From: Egibacter rhizosphaerae
Lineage (GTDB): Bacteria > Actinomycetota > Nitriliruptoria > Euzebyales > Egibacteraceae
Direction of reading: 5' to 3'
Assembly: GCF_004322855.1 (NCBI RefSeq)
Contig: NZ_CP036402.1
Span: 2,046,001 to 2,110,000, forward strand
DNA length: 64,000 nt
The stretch's first letter is position 1. Each line of letters starts with the position of its first letter. A program made the translations under genes and the position numbers. Below the pieces are notes generated by a model that did no database searches, was not told the DNA's origin, and was given only the letters and a program-made list of their open reading frames with translations. Shown piece by piece: positions 10,081-18,586 of this stretch.

Positions 10081-10905
10081 GTGACGATGCTCCTGCCGGG
10101 GAGCCAACCCCTGCTCGCTCTCCACCACGCTGCGCTGCCGCAGCGCGACGAGTTGTGCGGCGCGTTCTGGGGGTCGCTGGCGCTCGCCGCCGCGGGCGTG
10201 GCCGAGGTCGACCAGCAGGCCGTTGCGGCCGCCGCGGGCACACGGCGCTCCGCCGACCCTCGTGCCTCCCTCCCACCCGGGGAGATCGGGCGGGCGATCA
10301 CCGATCCCGCGATCGCCCGCGCGGCCTCCCCCGACGAGGCCGGCACGTCGGCCAGCGGGCTCGCCCGCGCGATCGAGTTCCACGGCGCCGGTGCGGTGGC
10401 GACGGTGCCCGCGTCCGGCACGTGGACGGCCGAGGCGGTCACCGAGCTGTTGGAGGACCTCTCCGCCTGGCGGTCGCCGGTCACGGCGATCGCCAACATC
10501 CGCACCGGGCTTCTCTGGGGCTCCCGCCCCCCGATCAGGCACCTGCTCGGCTACCTCGACACGGGCACCGCCGAGCCGGTGGGACCCGAGTGGGACGTGG
10601 GCCACTTCGTCGCGCTGGTCGGCCTCATCCCCGGCGACGGCGGGCGTCTGGTCCTCGTCGCCGACACGTATCGCTCGCTCGGAGCGGACGCCGTGCACGC
10701 CCAGCCGGTGGAACGCGTCGCCGAGGCACTCGCACGGGAGGGCTGGGCACCCGGCGGGCTGCTCCTGGTGGTCGCCGCCGACGCCCGCGACGACGCCGAG
10801 GAGACCGTCCGGCGAGCGGGCCTCAGCCCGGATCTGTGGGACAACGGCACGCCCGATCCCCACGCCCGCAACCCGGTGACAGGTGAGCGAGGCGTGGCCA
10901 CCTAG
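10081..10905 (+). CDS. conserved actinobacterial protein, possible papain-fold (C39-like) domain
   Basis: A 274-residue soluble protein I know only as a conserved actinobacterial hypothetical (from memory similar to the family named DUF6885). GTG 10081 is chosen because GGAGG lies seven bases upstream; the open frame further left overlaps the glutamine-synthetase remnant. Three spaced motifs recall the Gln/Cys...His...Asp pattern of papain-fold cysteine peptidases: [17 protein letters not shown] near the N-terminus, GHFVALVG near residue 175, and LVLVADTY about 20 residues later. No signal peptide is visible. The gene follows the remnant by 14 bases. It ends in a TAG that shares the palindrome CTAG with the stop codon of the convergent pgi gene. 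Enzymatic activity is an inference from the motif layout only. Confidence 0.8.
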   Translation: MTMLLPGSQPLLALHHAALPQRDELCGAFWGSLALAAAGVAEVDQQAVAAAAGTRRSADPRASLPPGEIGRAITDPAIARAASPDEAGTSASGLARAIEFHGAGAVATVPASGTWTAEAVTELLEDLSAWRSPVTAIANIRTGLLWGSRPPIRHLLGYLDTGTAEPVGPEWDVGHFVALVGLIPGDGGRLVLVADTYRSLGADAVHAQPVERVAEALAREGWAPGGLLLVVAADARDDAEETVRRAGLSPDLWDNGTPDPHARNPVTGERGVAT

Positions 10906-12542
10906 GCGTGCCGTGACCGCAGTCGGCGATAGCGGCGGATCAGGGCGTTCGTCGAGCTGTCGTGAGCGAGCTCGGGCTCCGCGGCCCGCTGCAACTCCGG
11001 CGAGATCCGGTTGGCGAGGGCCTTGCCGAGCTCGACACCCCACTGGTCGAAGGAGTTGATGTCCCACACCACGCCCTGGGTGAACACCTTGTGCTCGTAG
11101 GCCGCGATCAGCTGGCCGAGGACGTGCGGGGTGAGCTGCGGCACGAGCAGCGTGCTCGACGGCACGTTCCCCGGGAACGCGCGGTGGGGCACGAGCTCGT
11201 CGGGCACTCCCTCGGCTGACACGGCCGGCGCCGGCTTGCCGAACGCGAGCGCCTCGCCCTGGGCGAAGAGGTTCGCGGTCAGCAGGTCGTGGTGCACGTC
11301 GAGCTCGTGGGTGGGACGGCACGTCCCGATGAAGTCGCACGGGACGATCCGCGTGCCCTGGTGCAGGAGCTGGAAGAACGCGTGCTGGCCGTTCGTACCC
11401 GGCTCACCCCACACGACGGGCCCGGTGTGGTAGTCGACGGCCTCCCCCTCCCGCGTGACGCGCTTGCCGTTCGACTCCATGTCGAGCTGCTGCAGGAAGG
11501 CGGGGAAGCGCACCAACTCCTCGTTGTACGGCAGGATCGCGTGGGTCGGAGCGTCGAAGAGGTTCACGTACCACACGCCGATCAGCCCCATGAGCGCCGG
11601 AAGGTTCTCCGTGAGCGGCGCGCTCGCGAAGTGCTCGTCGATCACGCGGTAGCCGGCCAGGAACTCGTCGAACCGCTCCGGGCCGATCGCGATCATGAGC
11701 GGCAGGCCGATCGCCGACGGCAACGAGTACCGACCCCCGACCCACTCCCAGAACTCGAACATGTTCGCCGGATCGATCCCGAACGCCTCGACCTTCTCCG
11801 TGGCGGTCGACACCGCCGCGAAGTGGTACGCGACCGCGGCCTCGTCCCCGAGGGCCGCCACGAGCCAGTCGCGCGCGCTCGCCGCATTGGTGAGCGTCTC
11901 CAGCGTCGTGAACGTCTTCGACGCGACGATGAACAGGGTCTCTGCAGGGTCGAGATCCGCGAGGGCATGGGCGAGGTCCGCCCCGTCGATGTTCGACACG
12001 AAGCGGACGTCGAGGGCGGGATGGCAGTAGCTGCGCAACGCGCGCGTCGCCATGGCGGGACCGAGGTCGCTGCCGCCGATCCCGATGTTCACGACCGTGC
12101 GCACCGGCCTGCCGGTGTACCCGGTCCACTTCCCTGACCGCACCGCCTCGGCGAACGCGCGCATCCGGTCGAGGACCTCGTGCACCGCCGGAACGACGTT
12201 CTCGCCGTCGAGGGTGACCACCGCGTCACGCGGCGCGCGCAGCGCGGTGTGCAGGACGGCGCGGTCCTCGGTCGTGTTGATCCGGTCGCCGCCCATCATC
12301 GCCGCCGCCCGCCCGAGCAGGTCGACCCGTGCGCCGAGGTCGGTGAGCCGCTCGATCGTCTCGGACGTGAGGCGATGCTTCGAGTAGTCGAGGTAGAGGT
12401 CGCCGGCCTCGACGACCAGTCGTTCCCCCCGGTCCGGATCGCTGGCGAACAGGTCGCGCAGGTGCGTGTCCGCAAGCTCATGGTGGTGCGCCGCGAGGGC
12501 CTCCCACTCCGCGGTCTGGGTCAGGTGGACCGACGACTCCAC
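10902..12542 (-). CDS. pgi: glucose-6-phosphate isomerase
   Basis: Glycolytic/gluconeogenic enzyme interconverting glucose-6-phosphate and fructose-6-phosphate in the cytoplasm. The 546-residue length matches the bacterial/eukaryotic long form. Both family signatures are present: [12 protein letters not shown] with [13 protein letters not shown] for sugar-phosphate binding, and the C-terminal [19 protein letters not shown] containing the catalytic His and Lys region. The catalytic glutamate region [16 protein letters not shown] is also intact. Start is GTG at 12542 with AAGGAGC four to five bases upstream. It overlaps the stop codon of the gene on its left by four bases, convergently. The aconitase gene lies 85 bases upstream on the same strand. 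Confidence 0.97.
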   Translation of the reverse strand: MESSVHLTQTAEWEALAAHHHELADTHLRDLFASDPDRGERLVVEAGDLYLDYSKHRLTSETIERLTDLGARVDLLGRAAAMMGGDRINTTEDRAVLHTALRAPRDAVVTLDGENVVPAVHEVLDRMRAFAEAVRSGKWTGYTGRPVRTVVNIGIGGSDLGPAMATRALRSYCHPALDVRFVSNIDGADLAHALADLDPAETLFIVASKTFTTLETLTNAASARDWLVAALGDEAAVAYHFAAVSTATEKVEAFGIDPANMFEFWEWVGGRYSLPSAIGLPLMIAIGPERFDEFLAGYRVIDEHFASAPLTENLPALMGLIGVWYVNLFDAPTHAILPYNEELVRFPAFLQQLDMESNGKRVTREGEAVDYHTGPVVWGEPGTNGQHAFFQLLHQGTRIVPCDFIGTCRPTHELDVHHDLLTANLFAQGEALAFGKPAPAVSAEGVPDELVPHRAFPGNVPSSTLLVPQLTPHVLGQLIAAYEHKVFTQGVVWDINSFDQWGVELGKALANRISPELQRAAEPELAHDSSTNALIRRYRRLRSRHA

Positions 12543-12627
12543 AGCTGCTCCTTGACGTCACGGGGATCCCGGCACTCCAGCATCGCGCGAGGTGCGCACT
12601 GACGCGAGCCACCCCGCAGTCCGCCCC

Positions 12628-14589
12628 CTACCGGCGGTCGGCGAGCTCGTTGATGTAGCCGCCGCGCGCCAGCATCCCGACCTGGCGCTCCGACAGGCGG
12701 TGGGTCAGGGTGATCGGCTCGTCGTCGACCGTGGCGGTTACGTCCTTGCCGGCGCGGAGCTGTGCGATCACGTCCTCGATGCGCAACACCGAGCCTTGCA
12801 CGATCCGGTCGTAGTCGGCGGCATCGTCGAACTCCAGCCCGAGGACGCCGAAGTTCGGCAGGTTCTGCCAGTGGATGCGCGCGATGGACTTCGCGACGAC
12901 GAGCCGTAGGCCCAGGTAGCGGGGCGCGATCACCGCGTGCTCGCGGCTGGATCCCTGACCGTAGGTCTCGCCGCCGACGATGGCGTGGTCACCGGTCTCA
13001 CGCGCCCGCTGGTGATACGTCTCGTCGAGCACCTCGAAGCAGAACTCGCTGATCTTGGGGATGTTCGACCGGTACGGCAGCACGCGCTGGCCCGCCGGCA
13101 GGATCTCGTCGGTCGAGACGTTGTCACCCACCTTCAGCAGCACCGGCACCTCGAGCGTGTCGGGCAGCGCGTCGAACTCCGGCAGCGGCACGATGTTGTC
13201 GCTGCGGACCAGCTCGACCCGTCGCGCCTCCTCCAGGGGCAGGGGCGGCTCCAGCATCTGGGAGTTGACGATGTAGTCCCCGGGATCGGGGTCGCGGTAG
13301 CGCGGATAGGTGATCCCGAACCGGTCGGGCAAGTCACGAGGGTCGGTGATCTCGCCGGTCAGGGCCGACGCGACCGCGGTCTCGGGCGAGACCAGGTACA
13401 CGGCGTCCTCCCGCGTGCCCGAACGCCCCGGGAAGTTGCGCGGGGTCGTGCGCAGGCTCGGCATCCCGGTCGCCGGCGCCTGGCCCATCCCGATGCACCC
13501 GTTGCAGCCGGCCTGATGCAACCGGGCGCCGGCGTGCAACAGCGGCATCAGCAGGTCCATCGCACCCAGATTCTCGAGCATCTGCCGCGACGTCGGGTTG
13601 ACGTCGAACGACACGCTCGGGTCGGTGCGCAGCCCCTTGACGACCATCGCCGGCACCGCGAAGTCGCGCAGTCCAGGGTTGGCCGACGACCCGATGTACG
13701 CCTGATAGATGGGGGCACCCGCGGCCTCACGCACCCCCACCACGTTGCCCGGCGAGGACGGCAGGGCCACGAGCGGCTCGAGCCGGCCGAGATCGATCTC
13801 CTCGTGGACGTCGTACGTGGCGCCGTCGTCGGCCTCGAGCGGCCGGAAGTCCTGGGGACGCTGCTCCAGGGTCAGGTACCGGCGCACCTCGTCGTCGGCC
13901 GGGAAGACGGTCGTGGTCGCCCCGAGCTCGGCGCCCATGTTCGCGATGACGTGGCGATCCATCGCCGACAACCCGGCCAGCCCCGGGCCGTAGTACTCGA
14001 TCACTCGGCCCTGACCGCCCTTCACGTCGTGGCGACGCAGCAGCTCGAGGATCACGTCCTTCGCCGACACCCACTCGGGCAGCTCACCGCTGAGGCGCAC
14101 CCCCCAGACCTCGGGCATTTGGACGTGGAACGGCTCGCCGGCCATCGCGGCCGCGACCGCCAGCCCGCCGGCGCCGATGGCGAGCATCCCGATCGCCCCG
14201 GCGGCGCACGTGTGGCTGTCCGAACCGAGCATCGTCGCACCGGGACGCCCGAACCGCTCCTGGTGCACCGGATGGCTGACCCCGTTGCCGGGCGGCGAGA
14301 ACCACAGGCCGAAGCGCCGGGACGCCGACTCCAGGAAACGGTGGTCGTCGGGGTTGCGCTGGTCGGTCTGCAGGAGGTTGTGGTCAACGTACTGCGCGGA
14401 CAGCTCGGTCTGGACGCGGTCGAGGCCCATCGCCTCGAGCTCCAGCATGACCATCGTCCCGGTCGCGTCCTGCGTGAGGGTCTGGTCGATCGAGACGCCG
14501 ATCTCGGCTCCGGGAGTGAGCTCACCCTCGACGAGGTGCTCGGCGATGAGCTTCTGGGTCACGTTGCGGGGTGTGCCGGTATCCGACAT
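12628..14589 (-). CDS. aconitate hydratase (short bacterial type)
   Basis: [4Fe-4S] dehydratase of the citrate cycle converting citrate to isocitrate through cis-aconitate. The 653-residue product matches the compact aconitase type rather than the roughly 900-residue AcnA/AcnB. Cluster ligands appear in GSDSHTCAAGAIGML (first Cys) and in GCNGCIGMGQ (CxxC). The swivel domain is on the C-terminal side and contains the GSSREHAVIAPRYLGL signature. ATG 14589 is chosen because GGAGG sits five bases upstream within a purine-rich stretch; a GTG four codons earlier lies inside that ribosome site. Homoaconitase or isopropylmalate isomerase are alternatives of the same fold, but both are usually split into two subunits. 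The gene is divergent from the large surface protein. No symbol is given because acnA and acnB are defined for the longer types. Confidence 0.9.
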   Translation of the reverse strand: MSDTGTPRNVTQKLIAEHLVEGELTPGAEIGVSIDQTLTQDATGTMVMLELEAMGLDRVQTELSAQYVDHNLLQTDQRNPDDHRFLESASRRFGLWFSPPGNGVSHPVHQERFGRPGATMLGSDSHTCAAGAIGMLAIGAGGLAVAAAMAGEPFHVQMPEVWGVRLSGELPEWVSAKDVILELLRRHDVKGGQGRVIEYYGPGLAGLSAMDRHVIANMGAELGATTTVFPADDEVRRYLTLEQRPQDFRPLEADDGATYDVHEEIDLGRLEPLVALPSSPGNVVGVREAAGAPIYQAYIGSSANPGLRDFAVPAMVVKGLRTDPSVSFDVNPTSRQMLENLGAMDLLMPLLHAGARLHQAGCNGCIGMGQAPATGMPSLRTTPRNFPGRSGTREDAVYLVSPETAVASALTGEITDPRDLPDRFGITYPRYRDPDPGDYIVNSQMLEPPLPLEEARRVELVRSDNIVPLPEFDALPDTLEVPVLLKVGDNVSTDEILPAGQRVLPYRSNIPKISEFCFEVLDETYHQRARETGDHAIVGGETYGQGSSREHAVIAPRYLGLRLVVAKSIARIHWQNLPNFGVLGLEFDDAADYDRIVQGSVLRIEDVIAQLRAGKDVTATVDDEPITLTHRLSERQVGMLARGGYINELADRR

Positions 14590-14650
14590 GCCGCCCTCCA
14601 CGGTCGCGAAACGGGGTTGGGTGCGAGCGCGCGATCCCCCTGGGGGATTT

Positions 14651-14723
14651 CCGTCCTCGCCCTGCCGTAATCGCCCCGCCCTCGTCCTGCCGCAATGCCC
14701 CGTCCTCGCCGTGCCGCAACGCC
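14651..14723. repeat. three degenerate tandem repeats of about 24 bp
   Basis: Copies at 14651-14674, 14677-14699 and 14700-14723 share the pattern CGYCCTCGYCSTGCCGYAAYG, with a few substitutions each. They lie in the non-coding region between the divergent aconitase and surface-protein genes. The role is unknown; tandem regulator sites or slippage products are both possible. Confidence 0.6.
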
Positions 14724-14853
14724 GCGGTATCCCGGCGCTGTCCCGGTATCGAGGTTTCGCCGCCCTTCGCCCATGCCGGGCCGCTGGTTAACGTCACTGG
14801 ACGTGCGCGCGGGCCTACGGCTCGCGATCCGGGACCGCGTCAAGGGAGAGACC

Positions 14854-17712
14854 ATGCAGGCACCTGGCCACACGACCACCAGCCAACGTCACGGACCCAC
14901 GCTGCTGGCCTTCGGCGTGATCGCAGGGGCGCTCGCGCTGATGATCGCGGGCCTCGTCGCCACCGCACCCGAGGCGCGAGCGGACGAGACGTTCGAGGTC
15001 GATACCACCGACGACACGAGCACCTGCGACGACGACGAGTGCAGCCTGCGCGGTGCCATCCTCGAGGCCAACGACTCGCCGGACGACGCCGCGACGATCG
15101 TCCTCGAGGACGAGACGTATCCGCTGACGCTGGCCGCCGGCGTCGACTCGGGCGAGTACGGAGACCTCGAGATCGCGAGCGACATCACCGTCCAAGGCGC
15201 TGGCCAGGACGAGACTGTCATCGACGCGAACCCCCTCGGCCAGCAGTACCGGGTGTTCACCGTCCACCACGGTGCCGATCTGAGCCTGGACGGCGTTCAG
15301 GTCACGAACGGGGGCACTGCAAACGATGGCGGGGGGACCCTGGTCCACGGCGACGCGTCCCTCACCCTCGAAGACTCTCGGGTGACCGGCAACATGGCCG
15401 GCGGCAACGGTGGAGGTATCGCAGTGGCCGCCCCCAGCCCCGCTCCCGAGATGACCATCAGCGAGGACAGCCTGGTCGACGAGAACGAGGCCGAGGGTCT
15501 CGGAGGTGGGATCGCACTCCAGGCTCTGGAGGGCGGGATCTCCGCCTCGATCTCCAACAGCACGATCAGCGACAACTCCGCGGAGGCCGGCGGCGGGATC
15601 GCGCTGCTCGGACTCGGGGACCTCTCCCCGGAGTTGAGCCTCGACGGAACCGTCCTGGAGGACAACGAGGCCAGCGGCCCCGGCGGCGCCGTCACCAACG
15701 GTGTCCGGCACGACGGAGGACTCGAACCCGGCGGGCACATCGACGTCAGCAACTCGGCCTTCCGCGGCAACAGCGCGACGGGCGGCTTCGCCAGCGGGGG
15801 CGCGATCGCCAGCTTCACGCCGGAGGACCAGGAGTCCCGGACCGTGGAGATCGCGCACTCCGTCTTCGCCGACAACAGCAGCAGCGGGGCTGGCGGCGCG
15901 TTGGCGCAGAACGGCGGGCAGTTGAGTCTCCTGAACACCACGGTGAGCGGCAACAGCACCGACCAGCACGCGGCCGCGATCGCCAATCAAGGATCCGATG
16001 ACGCGGCCGGGTCGACTCTCGACCTCACACACGTGACGATCGCCGACAACGTCCTGGAACACGGCGAGCCAGTGGCCGGGGTCATCGCCAATGCCGAGGG
16101 AGAGCAGGTATCGCTCCTGGCGACGATCATCGCGGACAACGAGGCGACAGGCGGTGTCAACGCCCCCAACTGTGTCGGGGACATCACCTCCCTGGGCGAC
16201 AACCTCGAGGACGCGGACACCTGCGACCTCGGCGAGACGGGCGACCTCACCGACACCGACCCGGACCTCGACGACCTCGCGTTGAACGCGCCCGGTGACA
16301 CCGAGACCCACGCGCTGCCCTCCGACAGCCCCGCCGTCGAGCACATGGATGGCTGCGGTGCCACCGACGACCAGCGGGGGGTGAGCCGTCCGCAGGGGGC
16401 CGCGTGCGACATCGGCGCGTACGAGCGGGAGGTCGCCGACCCCGAGGTCGGCCTCGGCGTCGACAAATCCGCACCCAACCAGGTGCTGGTCGGCGACGAG
16501 TTCGACTACGAGATCGAGGTCACCAACGAGGGCGACGTGACCGCGGAGGGCGCCACGCTCACCGACACCCTGCCCGCCCAGGTGGCGTTCGAGTCGGTGG
16601 ACCCGTCGGGCGACTGCAGCGAGGCCGGCGGCGAGGTCACCTGCGACCTCGGCGACCTGTCACCGGGCGAGAGCACGACGGTGACGATCACCGTGACCGC
16701 GGAGACCCAGACCTCGTCGGCCACGAACGAAGCCATCGCCGACAGTGACACCACCGACCCGGCGCAGGACAGCGAGGACGTGTGGATCGGCTTCACGACC
16801 CCGTGCCCCGCGGACGATTTCCCGACCGGCACGGACCGGATCGCGGGTGATGACCGGTTCGACACCGCGATCGAGACGAGCGAGGAGTGCTACGACGACG
16901 GAGAGGCCAGCGCGGTCGTGCTGACGCGGGCGGACATCTTCCCCGACGCCCTGTCGGGCACCCCGCTCGCGGTGCAGGAGGACGCCCCGCTGCTGTTCAG
17001 CATGCCCGAGCGGTTGCACGCGGGCACCGCGGCCGAGCTCGAGCGCGTGCTCCCCGCGGGTAACAACGTCTATCTCCTCGGGCAGACCGCCGCCCTCAGC
17101 GAGGAGGTCGAGGAGCGCGTCGAGGAGCTGGGCTACAACGCGATCCGGATCGGCGGCGCCGACCGCTACGAGACCGCTACAGAGATCGTCGAGCACGGCC
17201 TCAACGACCCAGGGGCGCTGCTGCTCGCCACCGGCGTGGACTTTCCCGACCCGCTGGCCGGGGCGACGGGTGAGGCCATCGACGGCGGGGTGCTGCTGAC
17301 CCGTGGCGAGCGGATGGCCGACGACACCCAGGATTACCTGGACAGCCGCACGGACGACCCGGACGTCTACGCGATGGGTGGGCCGGCAGCCGAGGCCGCG
17401 CCCGACGCGACTCCGATCGTCGGGGCCGACCGATACGAGACGGCGATCGACGTGGCCGAGGAGTTCTTCAGCTCGCCCGAGTCCGTGGGAATCGCCACCG
17501 GCGGGGACTTCGCGGACGCCCTGTCGGGCGGCGTGCAGCTGGGCAAGCTCGGTGGCCCGATGCTGCTCGTCCGGCAGGACGCGCTGCCGCCGGTCGTCGA
17601 GACCTACCTCGAGGATCGCGCCGACGACATCGAGCGAGCGTTGATCTTCGGCGGGCCCGCCGCGGTGAGCAGCGACGTCGAGCAGGCGGTGGAGGACGCG
17701 ATCGATCCCTGA
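14854..17712 (+). CDS. secreted beta-helix/DUF11 protein with CWB2 repeats
   Basis: A 952-residue exported surface protein. Residues 1-43 form a signal peptide (hydrophobic LLAFGVIAGALALMIAGL, probable cleavage after ARA). A CSLREA-type motif (CSLRGAI, 63-69) opens a right-handed beta-helix region of pectate-lyase/Pmp type, with recurring GGGI and SxISxN turns to about residue 480. A DUF11 repeat follows (about 538-640; GDEFDYEIEVTNEGDVTAEG). Three cell-wall-binding type 2 repeats (about 660-952) are recognised by DRIAGDDRFDTA, RIGGADRYETA and PIVGADRYETA. CWB2 modules hold proteins non-covalently to the cell wall in Gram-positive bacteria. Start ATG 14854 has AAGGGAGAG just upstream. Adhesion or polysaccharide interaction is plausible, but no catalytic residues could be assigned. 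Confidence 0.9.
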   Translation: MQAPGHTTTSQRHGPTLLAFGVIAGALALMIAGLVATAPEARADETFEVDTTDDTSTCDDDECSLRGAILEANDSPDDAATIVLEDETYPLTLAAGVDSGEYGDLEIASDITVQGAGQDETVIDANPLGQQYRVFTVHHGADLSLDGVQVTNGGTANDGGGTLVHGDASLTLEDSRVTGNMAGGNGGGIAVAAPSPAPEMTISEDSLVDENEAEGLGGGIALQALEGGISASISNSTISDNSAEAGGGIALLGLGDLSPELSLDGTVLEDNEASGPGGAVTNGVRHDGGLEPGGHIDVSNSAFRGNSATGGFASGGAIASFTPEDQESRTVEIAHSVFADNSSSGAGGALAQNGGQLSLLNTTVSGNSTDQHAAAIANQGSDDAAGSTLDLTHVTIADNVLEHGEPVAGVIANAEGEQVSLLATIIADNEATGGVNAPNCVGDITSLGDNLEDADTCDLGETGDLTDTDPDLDDLALNAPGDTETHALPSDSPAVEHMDGCGATDDQRGVSRPQGAACDIGAYEREVADPEVGLGVDKSAPNQVLVGDEFDYEIEVTNEGDVTAEGATLTDTLPAQVAFESVDPSGDCSEAGGEVTCDLGDLSPGESTTVTITVTAETQTSSATNEAIADSDTTDPAQDSEDVWIGFTTPCPADDFPTGTDRIAGDDRFDTAIETSEECYDDGEASAVVLTRADIFPDALSGTPLAVQEDAPLLFSMPERLHAGTAAELERVLPAGNNVYLLGQTAALSEEVEERVEELGYNAIRIGGADRYETATEIVEHGLNDPGALLLATGVDFPDPLAGATGEAIDGGVLLTRGERMADDTQDYLDSRTDDPDVYAMGGPAAEAAPDATPIVGADRYETAIDVAEEFFSSPESVGIATGGDFADALSGGVQLGKLGGPMLLVRQDALPPVVETYLEDRADDIERALIFGGPAAVSSDVEQAVEDAIDP

Positions 17713-17733
17713 GGGCCAAGGGGCACCGTGACT

Positions 17734-17760
17734 CGGGCGGGCTGTGCACGAGCCCGCCCG
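17734..17760 (+). terminator. GC-rich hairpin after the CWB2 surface protein
   Basis: A perfect ten-base stem CGGGCGGGCT / AGCCCGCCCG with a seven-base loop begins 21 bases after the stop codon. No clear T-run follows, as is common for actinobacterial hairpin terminators. Confidence 0.7.
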
Positions 17761-17779
17761 GGTGACGGCGGGTGGGCCG

Positions 17780-17785
17780 TACGAT
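17780..17785 (+). promoter_or_regulatory. candidate -10 element (TACGAT), leaderless start
   Basis: TACGAT ends seven bases before the ATG at 17793, and no ribosome-binding sequence is present between them. That spacing places transcription initiation at or next to the start codon, the pattern of leaderless actinobacterial messages. Confidence 0.45.
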
Positions 17786-17792
17786 CCCCGTC

Positions 17793-18560
17793 ATGGGGTG
17801 GCGCGACTATGACCATGAACGGGCCGCGGCGTTCGACCTCGAGCGAGCCGCACCCGACGAGCACCTCGTCGAGGTTCGCGATCGGGTGACTGCAGAGCTC
17901 GCCCGTGGGCCCCGCGGCCCAATCCTCGACCTCGGAGCGGGGACCGGGCTCTGGTGCGAGCGGATCGTTCGCTGGACTGGGGCGCACGTGGTCGCCGTCG
18001 AACCGTCCACGGCAATGCTCGATGTGCTCGCACGCAAGGAGCTCGCGGCGGTCGACGCGGTCCAGGCCGTGGCGGAAGCGCTCCCCCTCAGTGATGCGAG
18101 CTGCGCGGCGGCGTGGCTGTCGACGGTCGTGCACCAGTTCCGTGATCTCGTGGCCGGCGCACGCGAGACCGCTCGCGTCCTGGCTCCCGAGGGGGTCGCG
18201 CTGGTGCGCACGAGCTTCTCATCGCGGATGGGTTACACGGACCAGTACCCGGCGCGGTTCTTCCCTTCCTCGGCACGGAGGGCGGCCGCGTTCCCCGAGC
18301 TCAAGGAGGTACGCGACGCTTTCGAGCTCGCCGGACTGGAGCTCGCCTGGTACTGCCGACCCCGCGAGACCACCGCGTCGAACCGGCTCGCGTTCGTCGA
18401 GCGCGCCCGCCAACGAGCGGACTCGCTCCTGCACTCCATCCCCGACGACGAGTTCGCCGCAGGCATCGAAGCGATGCGCGAGTGGGCCGCGGCGGCACCG
18501 GACGAGCCGGTCTTCTTCGAACCCGACCTGCTCGCGTTCACCGCACGCGATCGCAGCTGA
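17793..18560 (+). CDS. class I SAM-dependent methyltransferase
   Basis: A 255-residue Rossmann-fold methyltransferase of the UbiE/MenG-like type. Motif I is ILDLGAGTGLW near residue 45, the acidic residue ending strand 2 is in VVAVEPS, and motif post-I/II covers AEALPLSDASC. The C-terminal half (from about residue 140) is the variable substrate-recognition region. The substrate cannot be named. ATG 17793 fits the conserved length; a GTG seven codons upstream lacks support. There is no Shine-Dalgarno sequence, and a TACGAT box seven bases upstream suggests a leaderless transcript. It is isolated between the CWB2 protein and the convergent HNH gene. Confidence 0.85.
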   Translation: MGWRDYDHERAAAFDLERAAPDEHLVEVRDRVTAELARGPRGPILDLGAGTGLWCERIVRWTGAHVVAVEPSTAMLDVLARKELAAVDAVQAVAEALPLSDASCAAAWLSTVVHQFRDLVAGARETARVLAPEGVALVRTSFSSRMGYTDQYPARFFPSSARRAAAFPELKEVRDAFELAGLELAWYCRPRETTASNRLAFVERARQRADSLLHSIPDDEFAAGIEAMREWAAAAPDEPVFFEPDLLAFTARDRS

Positions 18561-18586
18561 CGCGGCAGCGGGGACCCGAGAGCCCG

